A stretch of 64,000 nt of DNA from Flavimaricola sp. (GTDB taxonomy: Bacteria; Pseudomonadota; Alphaproteobacteria; Rhodobacterales; Rhodobacteraceae): positions 1 to 64,000 of the forward strand of contig JAQWWH010000047.1 of assembly GCA_029255105.1 (NCBI GenBank). Reading direction: 5' to 3'. The notes below the pieces were generated by a model. It worked only from the letters and a program-made list of their open reading frames with translations. It searched no databases and had not been told where the DNA came from. The position numbers were made by a program, and so were the translations under genes. Within the stretch, counting starts at the first letter, position 1; every line of letters starts with the position of its first letter. Below, piece by piece: positions 36,601 to 44,607 of this stretch.

Positions 36601-38192
36601 AGCCGATGAAGGATTACCTGCGCTCAGCCGCTGGTCTGATCAAGCAATATGCCTGGGCCTTTCCCGCGTTCAAGAAGCCCGAAGGGGTCAGCAACCCCTA
36701 CCAACTCGACCTTGGGTCGCTTGAGGACGAAGAGATGGAGGGCATCCTCGATTTCGCGTTTGAGCGGTACTTTGAGGATTCGGGCCTTTTCGGCACCGTC
36801 GACGATGCGGTCGCCCGGGTTGAGCAGCTCAAGTCCATTGGTGTGACCGAAGTCGCCTGCCTGATCGACTATGGCATCCCTGTTGCGACGGTCCTTGACG
36901 GGTTGAAGCCGCTGGCAGAAGTGTTGCGCCGGACAAATGTCGAAGGTCCGGCCGAGGATGATTTCTCTATCGCCGCCCAGATCGTGCGCCACGGTGTCAG
37001 CCATCTGCAATGCACGCCGTCCATGGCCCGGATGTTGGTTACGAATGAGGACAGTCGTGCCGCGCTATCGCGCATCAAACACCTGATGATCGGTGGCGAG
37101 GCCCTGCCCGGTGCCCTTGTCGCGGATCTTGCACAGGCGACCGATGCCCGGATCGAGAATATGTACGGTCCGACCGAAACCACGATCTGGTCGACAACCC
37201 GCACCGCACAGCCGGGCGAAGGGATTGCGGGGATCGGGACGCCAATCGCCAATACCCAAGTCTACGTTCTGGACGATGATCTGAAGCCTGTTCCCATTGG
37301 CATGGCTGGAGAGCTCTGGATTGGCGGCGCTGGCGTCGCCCGTGGCTATTGGCAGCGCGAGGATCTGACTGCAGAGCGGTTCCGCCCAAATCCGTTTGCG
37401 CAGGGCCGCATTTACGGCACCGGGGATCTGGTGCGCTGGTGCCCCGATGGAACCCTCGACTACCTTGGCCGTGCTGACCATCAGGTCAAACTGCGCGGCC
37501 ACCGGATCGAGCTGGGCGAGATCGAGGCGGTACTGGACGCTGAACCCGGTGTTCGCCAGTCTGTCGTAATGGCGCGCGAAGATCAGCCTGGGAATGTGCA
37601 ACTCGTGGCCTATGTCACTTGCAATGGCGTGCAGGCCGAAACGGTCCTGCGTGACCGCATGGCTGGTCTGCTTCCAGCCCATATGATCCCGGCGCGCATC
37701 GTCCGTCTGGATGCCTTTCCCCTGACACCAAACAAGAAGGTGGATCGCAAGGCGCTGCCTGCCCCGGCCGAACGTTCAGCGGTGGTGACGCAGGTCACCG
37801 CCCGGCCACTCACATCCGGGGGATCGGCGTCCGAGGTTGCGGCGATCTGGTCGCGTATCCTCGGGGTGCAGGGCATCGGCCTGAAGGACAACTTCTTTGA
37901 TCTGGGTGGCCACTCCCTTCTGGCGGTGCAGGCCCATCGCGACATTCGCCAGTCGCTTGATGTCCCAAAGCTTGGGATCACGGATATCTTCCGCTTTCCG
38001 ACGCTTGGCGGGTTGGCTGGCCGGATTGATGCGATGCGGGGCATCACAAAGGCGCCGACCGTTGCAGCAGGCGTTCCGCAGGCCCCTGCCAATGGTCCAT
38101 CGAATGAACGGGTCAACGATCGGGCCGCAAGCCGTGCGGACGCCATGTCGCGCAGGCGGGATCTGCGGGCACGTCGGGTTGGCCAGAGGTGA
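33615..38192 (+). CDS. NRPS-like megasynthase: formyltransferase, C-like remnant, A domain split by luciferase-like monooxygenase, PCP
   Basis: 1525-residue assembly-line protein. Residues 1-290: formyltransferase with the catalytic triad Asn92, His94 (NFHDGPLP) and Asp130 (AGVDTG), plus its C-terminal domain. About 300-510: resembles the C-terminal half of a condensation domain but has no HHXXXDG. About 519-735: adenylation N-terminal part with YTSGSTGKPKG and FDIS (Asp713). About 750-1105: FMN-dependent luciferase-like monooxygenase (MupA/Atu3671 family) starting MEFSLYYWG. About 1115-1380: rest of the A domain (NMYGPTETT, GTGDLVRW, NKKVDRKALP). PCP: Ser1434 in GGHSLLAV. By hand alignment with GrsA the pocket reads D-I-L-Q-M-G-M-I-W, close to the glycine code DILQLGLIW. 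Such an inserted oxygenase is known in MtaG/MelG of myxothiazol-type pathways. There is no TE. Confidence 0.92.
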   Translation: MTRFSAVLIGHESLTIQCGAMLVEAGHTLVAVVSNDSAVLAWADAQGVEVIAPGKGLAQRLAGRSFDWIVSAANLAMLPPSVLALPSKGAVNFHDGPLPARAGLNTPVWALLNGDARHGITWHLMEAGVDTGAIVARRDFDLAATETALTLDTRCYAAGIDSFPEVIEALSQGVPNRKMQDLSDRKVFARVDRPVAAARLDFGQDSAALLRLIRALDHGERDNPLACPKIALGGRVLIVAQGDTVPGTGAAGTVLNVGHDSITVATLDGAVALRGICRLNGRSVDLTTVAKPGDMLPALTEAEAATLTQALRAPAKAEPHWRARLATLSPAVLHLPGRGGARRAINLPSGTDPAQAFVALAVLCEHLGEGGPVDLALGVVPAAEGYVSDWVPVRCDAHQDFASATRAFLTEVAEARRLGGFAADLPHRIAGFDKAQPQVGLNVIEALVPGCVVTLVANQTGATLLADPDKMSDVGLALLADRIETILQTGDVRQLSKAELDLILDAWNATEADFEADTPLHRLIEAEVARRPDATAIIHEGQAMSYAALNARANRVAHVLRDMGVGAGSRVGLHLRRSADLIVGALAVWKAGGAYVPLDPAYPSDRISLYIADSAASVIITDAAIAGDLPASQSDRLMIDTDPRIPAADAADLTDGAGAGDLAYLIYTSGSTGKPKGVMIEHRNVSNFFTGMDARIPHKPGDRWLAITSLSFDISVLELFWTLSRGLCVVMSGDESRTLVSSGPVTSGTGMEFSLYYWGNDDGVGRDKYKLLLDGARFADEHGFCAVWTPERHFHAFGGPYPNPSVTGAAVAAVTSRIGVRAGSCVGPLHHPARIAEEWAVIDNLTGGRAGLAIASGWQPDDFVLRPQNTPPNNKPAMFETIEQLRKLWKGEPVAFPTATGDMFSVVTQPRPVSKTLPVWVTTAGNPETWREAGKIGANVLTHLLGQSVAEVEGKIAIYHEALREAGHDPARFSVTLMLHTFLADTREKAREIAHEPMKDYLRSAAGLIKQYAWAFPAFKKPEGVSNPYQLDLGSLEDEEMEGILDFAFERYFEDSGLFGTVDDAVARVEQLKSIGVTEVACLIDYGIPVATVLDGLKPLAEVLRRTNVEGPAEDDFSIAAQIVRHGVSHLQCTPSMARMLVTNEDSRAALSRIKHLMIGGEALPGALVADLAQATDARIENMYGPTETTIWSTTRTAQPGEGIAGIGTPIANTQVYVLDDDLKPVPIGMAGELWIGGAGVARGYWQREDLTAERFRPNPFAQGRIYGTGDLVRWCPDGTLDYLGRADHQVKLRGHRIELGEIEAVLDAEPGVRQSVVMAREDQPGNVQLVAYVTCNGVQAETVLRDRMAGLLPAHMIPARIVRLDAFPLTPNKKVDRKALPAPAERSAVVTQVTARPLTSGGSASEVAAIWSRILGVQGIGLKDNFFDLGGHSLLAVQAHRDIRQSLDVPKLGITDIFRFPTLGGLAGRIDAMRGITKAPTVAAGVPQAPANGPSNERVNDRAASRADAMSRRRDLRARRVGQR

Positions 38193-38857
38193 CGGCGACG
38201 CTGGCTGACCGGATGAGGGCCAGGCTTGGCCCGGCTGTTGGCCTGGCCGAACGTGCCGTCATGCTACAGCCAGCCGTCTACGTGGTGGAAGAGGCCGCCA
38301 TTGCCCGCGCGGTCCCTTATAGGCAGGCAGAATTCAGAGCCGGGCGGGTCTGTGCCCGGAGTGCGATGGAAAAGATCGGGTTTCCACCCGCGGCTGTGCC
38401 GGTCGGGCCAGACCGTGCCCCGGTCTGGCCCGAGGGACTGGTTGGTAGCATTACCCATGACGCCGGTTTCTGCCTGGCTGCGGTGGCGCTTGATCGTGAC
38501 AGCGCCGGGATCGGCATCGACCTGACCACGGACGAGCCCCTGCCGCCCGGCGTATTAGAAGAGATTGCCCGCCCCGAAGAATTGGCCCGCCTCGCCCGAG
38601 AGGCCGCAGAATGGCAGGCATGGGTAGGGCGAATGTTGTTTGCTGCCAAAGAGGCCACCTACAAAGCGGTTTTTCCGACTACGGGAGTAGTGTGGTCTTT
38701 TGACGCCCTGAGCGTCCAAATCGATGTCGAGGCTGGGACCTTTCTGGCTGAAACCACCGCGTCAGCGGGGCCGTTGCCCGGCGGTCAAAGGTTTTGGGGG
38801 CACATTGTCACAGAGCCCGGGATGATTCTGGCCGGTCTGACCCTGCCAGCAACATGA
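38189..38857 (+). CDS. 4'-phosphopantetheinyl transferase (EntD/Sfp type)
   Basis: 222-residue enzyme that installs the phosphopantetheine arm on carrier domains, here presumably the ACP and PCP just upstream. The magnesium-binding motif is GIGIDLTTDE near residue 110 and the second signature is FAAKEATYKAVFP near residue 150. VGSITHDAGFCLAAVA is the conserved first motif. The start is GTG 38189, overlapping the NRPS-like stop (GTGA), which ties it to that system rather than to housekeeping. It closes the plus-strand run. Confidence 0.92.
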   Translation: MTATLADRMRARLGPAVGLAERAVMLQPAVYVVEEAAIARAVPYRQAEFRAGRVCARSAMEKIGFPPAAVPVGPDRAPVWPEGLVGSITHDAGFCLAAVALDRDSAGIGIDLTTDEPLPPGVLEEIARPEELARLAREAAEWQAWVGRMLFAAKEATYKAVFPTTGVVWSFDALSVQIDVEAGTFLAETTASAGPLPGGQRFWGHIVTEPGMILAGLTLPAT

Positions 38858-39072
38858 CCCCAGTGAATAAAGCGCCAATTGTGGCCGAGATTTCGATTTG
38901 GGAAACGCGTCGTTTCCAGTTGTTCGCGCATCGGGCGTGGAAAAGCGGCGAAGACTTGATTAGATTGTGACTTGGGTGTGGCGGGGATCGGGCACAGTGT
39001 GTCAGGGCCGCCCAAGGGGCAAGACAGAACAGGCGCAGAAATCGGCTTTGGTCGTGTGCGCCGTCTTGATTT

Positions 39073-39077
39073 AGGAG
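39073..39077 (+). promoter_or_regulatory. Ribosome-binding site deciding the wzz-like start
   Basis: AGGAG directly abuts an ATG at 39078 but stands six bases before ATG 39084. The second ATG is therefore the likely start. The 225 bp before it (38858-39083) has no gene and should contain a promoter for this unit. Confidence 0.75.
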
Positions 39078-39083
39078 ATGGCG

Positions 39084-40430
39084 ATGAGCCAGCTTGCGTC
39101 CCCGCGCTACCTTGCGCGCCTGCTTATGCGGCGACTGCCGATGATCCTGCTTGTGATTGTCATAGGCCTTCCGGCGGCGCTTGTGTTTGCTTTGCTGCAA
39201 CCCAAGATCTACGAGGCCCGCGCGACGCTGCAGATCGAAGCGCCACAGGTGACTGAACAGTTGGCTGGAAGTGGTACCATGACCATTTCCAACGACAATC
39301 AGCTGGACCTCATTCAGCAAAAGCTGACCTCTCGTGATAACCTCATGCTGATTATCGAAAAGTATGATCTCTTCGCAGGACTGCCCGGACCGGAAATGCG
39401 TCTTGGAATGTTTCGCGATGCGATTACGATCATCAAACTGGTTGATCCGTCACAGGCCTTTCGCATGGATGTGATGCCGTCCGGTCTGTCGATCGCGGTC
39501 CGGCTTGGTGATCCTCAGGTTGCGGCTGATGTTGCCAATGATCTTGTCGACAGCATCCTCGTCGAAGCGCAGAGCCGCAGCGAAGGCCGCGCAAGCCGCG
39601 CCCTGTCATTCTTTGTCGCAGAAGAGGCTCGTGTCGGTGACCAGATGGTGCAGCTGGAACGCGAGCTCGCCACGTTCAAAGAAGAGAATGTGGATTCCCT
39701 TCCCGAAGCGCTTGCCTCGCAGCAGACCCGTTTGACGCGCCTGGTGGAGACCCAGCTAGAGATTGATCAGCAGTTGATCTCGCTTCAAACTTCAAGCACG
39801 CGGCTGCGAGAAGATGACCTGAACCGACAGACCAACCTTCTGCAGCAGCAACGCGACCTCATCTCATTGAATATCCGCCAAATCGAGGATGCCTTGGCCA
39901 AGGCACCCGAAGTCGAACGTCAGCTGAGCGCACTTGATCGTCGGTTAAGCCAGCTGTCTACCGAATATACCCTTATCACGACCCGCCGGGCCGAAGCGGC
40001 GATGAGCCAGCTTCTTGAAAGCCAGCAAAGCACGGAAAGGTTCGAGATCCTTGAATCTGCGATCCCGCCGGAAAATGCCGTATCAACCAGCCGCAAGAAG
40101 ATCGCCTTGGCAGGTGCTTTTCTGGTGATTGTGGTTGCCGTGGGCGGTGCACTTGCCCTTGAGACGATCAATGGTACCATCCGTACCGCGTCGCAATTGG
40201 AAGATCAGCTTGGGATCCGGGCTGTGATCGTGGTGCCGAACCTCACAGCGACCCGAGCCAAGACACAAAGACCAAGCGGTCGGCTGGGCAGCGCGGGGAT
40301 ACGCATGGGCACGGGCTTGTTCCGGAGGATCAAGGGACGGGCCCAGGCTGTATCCCGTGCCATTCCGTTGGACAGGCTGTCAGCAGCGTTTGCCCGGATG
40401 ACCAGCGGCCTGAAGCTTGTCCGTCAGTAG
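39084..40430 (+). CDS. Wzz/GumC-type chain-length determinant (polysaccharide co-polymerase)
   Basis: 448-residue inner-membrane protein that sets polysaccharide chain length. An N-terminal transmembrane helix (MILLVIVIGLPAALVFALL, about residues 14-35) is followed by a long periplasmic part. That part includes a glutamine-rich coiled coil (about 190-300, e.g. NLLQQQRDLISLNIRQIEDAL) and the second helix (AGAFLVIVVAVGGALAL, about 338-356), then a cytoplasmic tail. PCP-2-like topology without a fused kinase domain fits; the separate ATPase is encoded convergently downstream. The stops of the two genes overlap by seven bases. Confidence 0.88.
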   Translation: MSQLASPRYLARLLMRRLPMILLVIVIGLPAALVFALLQPKIYEARATLQIEAPQVTEQLAGSGTMTISNDNQLDLIQQKLTSRDNLMLIIEKYDLFAGLPGPEMRLGMFRDAITIIKLVDPSQAFRMDVMPSGLSIAVRLGDPQVAADVANDLVDSILVEAQSRSEGRASRALSFFVAEEARVGDQMVQLERELATFKEENVDSLPEALASQQTRLTRLVETQLEIDQQLISLQTSSTRLREDDLNRQTNLLQQQRDLISLNIRQIEDALAKAPEVERQLSALDRRLSQLSTEYTLITTRRAEAAMSQLLESQQSTERFEILESAIPPENAVSTSRKKIALAGAFLVIVVAVGGALALETINGTIRTASQLEDQLGIRAVIVVPNLTATRAKTQRPSGRLGSAGIRMGTGLFRRIKGRAQAVSRAIPLDRLSAAFARMTSGLKLVRQ

Positions 40431-41383
40431 GCGTATTGGCCTTCGATTTCGGCCTTGTTGAGGACAACACCCAGGATGGGCTTGTCCTCACCGATGCGCC
40501 GAGTTGCTTCTCGGACCTCTTCGGCGGTTGTGATCCCGCCGCCAACCACCATAAGCACGCAATCGAAGTGTGGGCGAAATGCGATGACGTCATCCTGGGC
40601 AAGGGCAGGGGGCAGGTCAAACAGGATGACCTCAGGCTCTAGCGCCTCTTCCATTTCATCAAGGACGTCGCCGGTCTTGGCCTGGTGAAACAGTTCTGCG
40701 GCATAGCTTTCGGCCCGGCCATTGAGGGCGATGGCCAGATTATCGCCCAACTGAAGGGCGTTGGCTCCTAGGCGGCAAAAGTGGTTTTCCAGGGGTGACA
40801 AGCCGCGCAGGTAGTCCCCGATCGCCGGGGCATCCTTAACACCCAGATACCGCATCAGCCCATGCTTACGCATGTCCATATCCATCAGAACCGTCCGGCA
40901 ATCGTCATAGCGGGACAGCGTGATGGCCAGGTTGATGGCCGTAAAGGATTTGCCGCAACCCGCTGTGGGCGAAGTGATTGCGACGCGGGTCCAGCCTTTG
41001 TCCGCCAGGGCCTGAACCAACCGGGTCCGCAGAACGTCAAAGGCGCTATGGGCCGGGTCAGTCCGGCTGGCCGTAATGACAAGCTGACGGTCAAGGGAGG
41101 CTGCATTGACGGGAAGGTGCGGCAGGCGGCTCCAGCGGCTATAGACCTCGGGTGGCATGTTGTGCGGGATCTGGACCCGCGCCGCGGGTGTTTCGAGCAG
41201 CGGCCTTGAGGTTGCTGCCCGCGCAGAATGCTCTGCGTCGATCTGCGCCATAAGTTTTGCTGTCCGCGCCTCGATCTCGGTGGTTGCGGCGCCTTCGATC
41301 CTGGCGATCTCCTCCATCAGGCGCGCCTTTGCGTCCCCGTCAAGACGAGGTCGGGCAGAGCGCGAGGAGGTTTCAGCGTTCAT
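40424..41383 (-). CDS. CpsD/CapB-family ATPase (BY-kinase-like partner of the co-polymerase)
   Basis: 319-residue P-loop ATPase. Walker A is TSPTAGCGKSF near residue 138, Walker A' is VLMDMDMRKHG near residue 165 and Walker B is VILFDLPPAL near residue 255. These are the bacterial tyrosine kinase set, but the C-terminus (GQYAY) holds only two tyrosines rather than the usual tyrosine cluster. It probably controls polymerisation together with the Wzz-like protein. The N-terminal 100 residues are charged and alanine-rich. I chose ATG 41383 with AGGA upstream; the longer TTG at 41389 is unlikely. Confidence 0.85.
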   Translation of the reverse strand: MNAETSSRSARPRLDGDAKARLMEEIARIEGAATTEIEARTAKLMAQIDAEHSARAATSRPLLETPAARVQIPHNMPPEVYSRWSRLPHLPVNAASLDRQLVITASRTDPAHSAFDVLRTRLVQALADKGWTRVAITSPTAGCGKSFTAINLAITLSRYDDCRTVLMDMDMRKHGLMRYLGVKDAPAIGDYLRGLSPLENHFCRLGANALQLGDNLAIALNGRAESYAAELFHQAKTGDVLDEMEEALEPEVILFDLPPALAQDDVIAFRPHFDCVLMVVGGGITTAEEVREATRRIGEDKPILGVVLNKAEIEGQYAY

Positions 41384-41485
41384 GTTCAATCCTGCAGATA
41401 AACGGGCCGGTCACTATGGTTGCATGATGAATGCCCGACAAAACTGGCAGAATTGTGCCATTGGTTCGGAAAATGCATCAAAGCG

Positions 41486-43585
41486 TCAAAAGCCGAACAA
41501 TCCGGCCTCATCAATCGCGCGGGACAAGAACCTGTCGCGGTCAGCCTCGGGTGCCCAGCCAAGAACCTGCTTTGGCCGATCGTTTACAAAGCGGGACAGG
41601 TGTCCGCGCGACTTCCAGTCGGCCAGCGATGGCCGGACTTCATCCCGTCGCCCAAGGGCATAGCGTTTAAGGGCAAATTTGACCCCATCCGCCATCCACA
41701 TACCGGTCAAAGAGCCAGAGCTGACGTTGATCCGCGCACCCATCCGGGTGTGGATGGCGTCAAAGTAGGCCCGCCCGGACAACATCGGTTCACCTATCAG
41801 GTTGAACGATTGACCGATTGCCGCGTCGTCTTCCATCATTCGGATCAGGCCGTCCGACACGTCATCGGCCAGAACGAACGGCAGGATGTTGCGCCCATCG
41901 CCCCACAGCTTGACGGCACCGGCGCCATGCCAGCGACCGATGCCCCAATGTTGCAATGGTCCGCCGTGCCCAACCACGATACCGGGACGCGCGATGACAA
42001 GGGGCAGGCCGCTGTTCTTGTGCAGGGCGGTCAGCCGCGCCTCACACTCGGCCTTGGAACGGGCATAAAGGTTGCGGGCCGCGATGTCGCCAAACCCGGT
42101 ATCCTCGGTGATCTTTCCCAGCCGGTTCGACATGTCGTAAGAGGCGATGGTGCCGGTGTAGACCAGCCGCTTGACCCCTGCCGCAAGCGCCGCTTCACCA
42201 ATGCGGACAGCCACGCCGACGTCGTTTTTCAGGGCCTCTTCCCAAGTGGTATCCATTGATTTGGCAAGGTTGAATACCGCGTCCATGCCCTGCATCGCCT
42301 GTTTCAACCCGTCGGCATCGCGCAGAGAGACCGGCACGGTTTCCACATGATCGGCAATGTCGTTAAACGGACCGCTTCTGCCCCGGCTCAGGACCCGCAC
42401 GTCATGACCCTTGGCCACCAATGCCCGGGTCAGGTTGCGGCCGATGAAACCTGTGCCCCCGATAACCATGACCTTGGGCTTTGGCGTACCCTTGGCCACG
42501 AATGGGGCCGGCATCTCTGGCATCAGGTCAAGCGTCGCGTCGATCGCCTGCATAACCTCGATCGCAGAGGCGGCAGAGAACCTCCTGTCCGGCTCTGTCC
42601 CCTTGGCGATTGATCCGTAGACACTGGCCGCCATGCCGCGAAAGCTTAGCCCATAGGGTGATTTCTGGTTCAGCGACACTGTTTGTCGGGTGGCATTGGT
42701 CAGACCGACCTTCAGGTCCTGCCAGCTTTGCGACAGTGCAGTGCGCAACGGGTTGACGACAAGGTCGGCAGTGTTGTCGGACCGGACCGTCAGAACATCA
42801 TGGGCGTAGTCCATCTGTGCCTGCCCGCTTGATCCGGTCAGGGTGACGGTGCGGGCGTCGATGGTCTCGACCATTGACAGCGAAATCGTGATGTCGACGG
42901 CGCCTGCCTTCGCCAGAATTCGCCAGCTTTGGGGCCGCGTCCCGCCCCCCGATAGATCAACGGGCTGGCCCAGAGTCAAAGACAGGATCTCCAGAGGGCC
43001 GAACAGGTCCACGGCAAAGGCAAAAGGGTGTGGCCCCAGTTCCAGCAACAGGTTCTGCGGTTCGCGCAACAGCCAGATGCCAAACGGGCCGGACCGCAGC
43101 GGGGACAGTGGCAGGCGCCAGTCGATCTGGGCTGATGAGACCCTGCCAAGGGCCCCAGCCTCGACCATCGACTTGAGCTGAACATAGGACGGCAACCCAA
43201 GGAAGTTGTGCCCGGGTGTAAAGCGGCGGCCTGCGGCCTTGGCGGCCTCGGCCATCTCGGCGGTCTGGGCGGCGGACAGGGCGACCGGCTTTTCCACCAG
43301 CACATCCAGACCACCTGCCAGACACTCCAGCGCGATGGGATGGTGCAGGTTCGGAGGGGTCAGGATGTGGACGGCGTCACAGCCGCCCGACGCAACAAGG
43401 TCGGAGACAGAGGTAAACACCTGGGCCCCGTAGCGCTGGGCCAGCCCCTGAGCCGCCCCCTCTGCCGGATCGCAGACAGCCGCAATCCGCACCCCCGGCG
43501 TCGCCTTGAGCGCGTCGGCATGCCAGCTTGCGATGTACCCGGCCCCGATCAGGCCAACTCTAATACCCTTGTCAGTCTGGTGCAT
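41486..43585 (-). CDS. Fusion of a Gfo/Idh/MocA oxidoreductase and an NAD-dependent epimerase/dehydratase
   Basis: 699-residue two-domain protein. Residues 1-345: Gfo/Idh/MocA, with GLIGAGYIASWHAD as the NAD-binding loop and VEKPVAL (about residue 98) with the catalytic Lys. Residues 368-699: extended SDR, with VIGGTGFIGRNLT and YARSK near residue 505 as the Tyr/Lys pair. Such families normally act in sequence on nucleotide sugars, for example oxidation at C3 or C6 followed by epimerisation. An unfused pair of the same two families lies 3-6 kb away on the same strand. GTG 43591 is an alternative start six bases upstream. A 96-bp gap separates it from the ATPase gene. Confidence 0.9.
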   Translation of the reverse strand: MHQTDKGIRVGLIGAGYIASWHADALKATPGVRIAAVCDPAEGAAQGLAQRYGAQVFTSVSDLVASGGCDAVHILTPPNLHHPIALECLAGGLDVLVEKPVALSAAQTAEMAEAAKAAGRRFTPGHNFLGLPSYVQLKSMVEAGALGRVSSAQIDWRLPLSPLRSGPFGIWLLREPQNLLLELGPHPFAFAVDLFGPLEILSLTLGQPVDLSGGGTRPQSWRILAKAGAVDITISLSMVETIDARTVTLTGSSGQAQMDYAHDVLTVRSDNTADLVVNPLRTALSQSWQDLKVGLTNATRQTVSLNQKSPYGLSFRGMAASVYGSIAKGTEPDRRFSAASAIEVMQAIDATLDLMPEMPAPFVAKGTPKPKVMVIGGTGFIGRNLTRALVAKGHDVRVLSRGRSGPFNDIADHVETVPVSLRDADGLKQAMQGMDAVFNLAKSMDTTWEEALKNDVGVAVRIGEAALAAGVKRLVYTGTIASYDMSNRLGKITEDTGFGDIAARNLYARSKAECEARLTALHKNSGLPLVIARPGIVVGHGGPLQHWGIGRWHGAGAVKLWGDGRNILPFVLADDVSDGLIRMMEDDAAIGQSFNLIGEPMLSGRAYFDAIHTRMGARINVSSGSLTGMWMADGVKFALKRYALGRRDEVRPSLADWKSRGHLSRFVNDRPKQVLGWAPEADRDRFLSRAIDEAGLFGF

Positions 43586-43620
43586 TGTCACCGCTGAGCC
43601 CCTTACCTGTTCACAGTAAA

Positions 43621-44607
43621 CTACTTGTATTCAATAAGTTCGGCAGCCCGCCCGCGCAGGCGTCGCCAGTAGTAGGTGATCATGCCCTGCAATTGCGGCA
43701 GTTTGGCGAGCGTGTAGTAGACCGCATGATGCCCCGCCTCTGCCTTGGGCTGACCTGTGGCGTGAAAACCACGAAAGGTCCGCATCCAGCCAAGACCCAT
43801 GAAGGCCAAAAGGGCCAGTAGCGACAGCCAGACCGGAACGAAGGCTGCGCTCAACACGAGGATCGGCAAGGCAATGGCATACTGCCAGACCCGCCGCCGC
43901 TCTGCCCGGAAATGGTCGGGGTGCTTGCTGCCCACATCAAAGAACCCATGACCGCTTCGGACATTGCGCTGCCAGAACTGCGAAAACCGCATCATGTCCG
44001 CGTCATGGAACGTCATCGCAAGCGGGAGCCTGTGGAGCCTGAACCCCTTGCCCCGAAGCCGCACGCAAAACTCGTCGTCTTCGGCGGCAATGACGGAGGG
44101 GTCAAACCCACCGACCGCCTCAAACGCGGCGCTGCGGACCATCATATCGCCGCCACAGGCAAGGATATCGCCCGCCGGACGGTGCCATTCCACGTCCGCC
44201 ATCTGGTTGTAGACGCTGGCCTCGCGCGCCACTTCGGACCGCCAACCGGTAACAAGACCAAGGTCAGGGTTCTGATCCAGTGCCGCCCTTGCGGCGGCGA
44301 TCCAGCCGGGGGCAAGCCCGCAGTCCCCGTCGATGAACTGGACGTAGTCCGGTAGGCCCTGCGCCTTCAACGCGGCAAAGCCTGCGTTGCGGCCCCGTGC
44401 GGCCGTGAACGGGCGAGAGCGGTCAAGCTCGACCACCTCGACCCCCATGCCCCGCGCCATCGAAACACTGTCATCGCGAGAGCCTGAATCAACATAGACA
44501 ATCCGCTCAACCTGACCTTTCAGGGAGGTCAGGCTGTTGCGCAACCTTTCGCCCTCGTTCCGGCCGATGACGACTGCGGCAAACGTGGTTTCTGTTGCGG
44601 CGGTCAT
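43621..44607 (-). CDS. Glycosyltransferase, GT2 family, membrane-anchored
   Basis: 328-residue inverting glycosyltransferase. VVIGRNEGERLRNSL and YVDSGSRDDS form the nucleotide-binding half, FIDGDCGLAPGW near residue 95 contains the metal-binding DGD, and AAEDDEFCVRLR holds the ED motif. Near the C-terminus a hydrophobic segment (ALPILVLSAAFVPVWLSLLALLAFMGL) should anchor it in the inner membrane. It resembles ExoA-like succinoglycan transferases. It overlaps the upstream GT4 gene by four bases and its stop is 35 bp from the fusion-protein start. Confidence 0.9.
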   Translation of the reverse strand: MTAATETTFAAVVIGRNEGERLRNSLTSLKGQVERIVYVDSGSRDDSVSMARGMGVEVVELDRSRPFTAARGRNAGFAALKAQGLPDYVQFIDGDCGLAPGWIAAARAALDQNPDLGLVTGWRSEVAREASVYNQMADVEWHRPAGDILACGGDMMVRSAAFEAVGGFDPSVIAAEDDEFCVRLRGKGFRLHRLPLAMTFHDADMMRFSQFWQRNVRSGHGFFDVGSKHPDHFRAERRRVWQYAIALPILVLSAAFVPVWLSLLALLAFMGLGWMRTFRGFHATGQPKAEAGHHAVYYTLAKLPQLQGMITYYWRRLRGRAAELIEYK

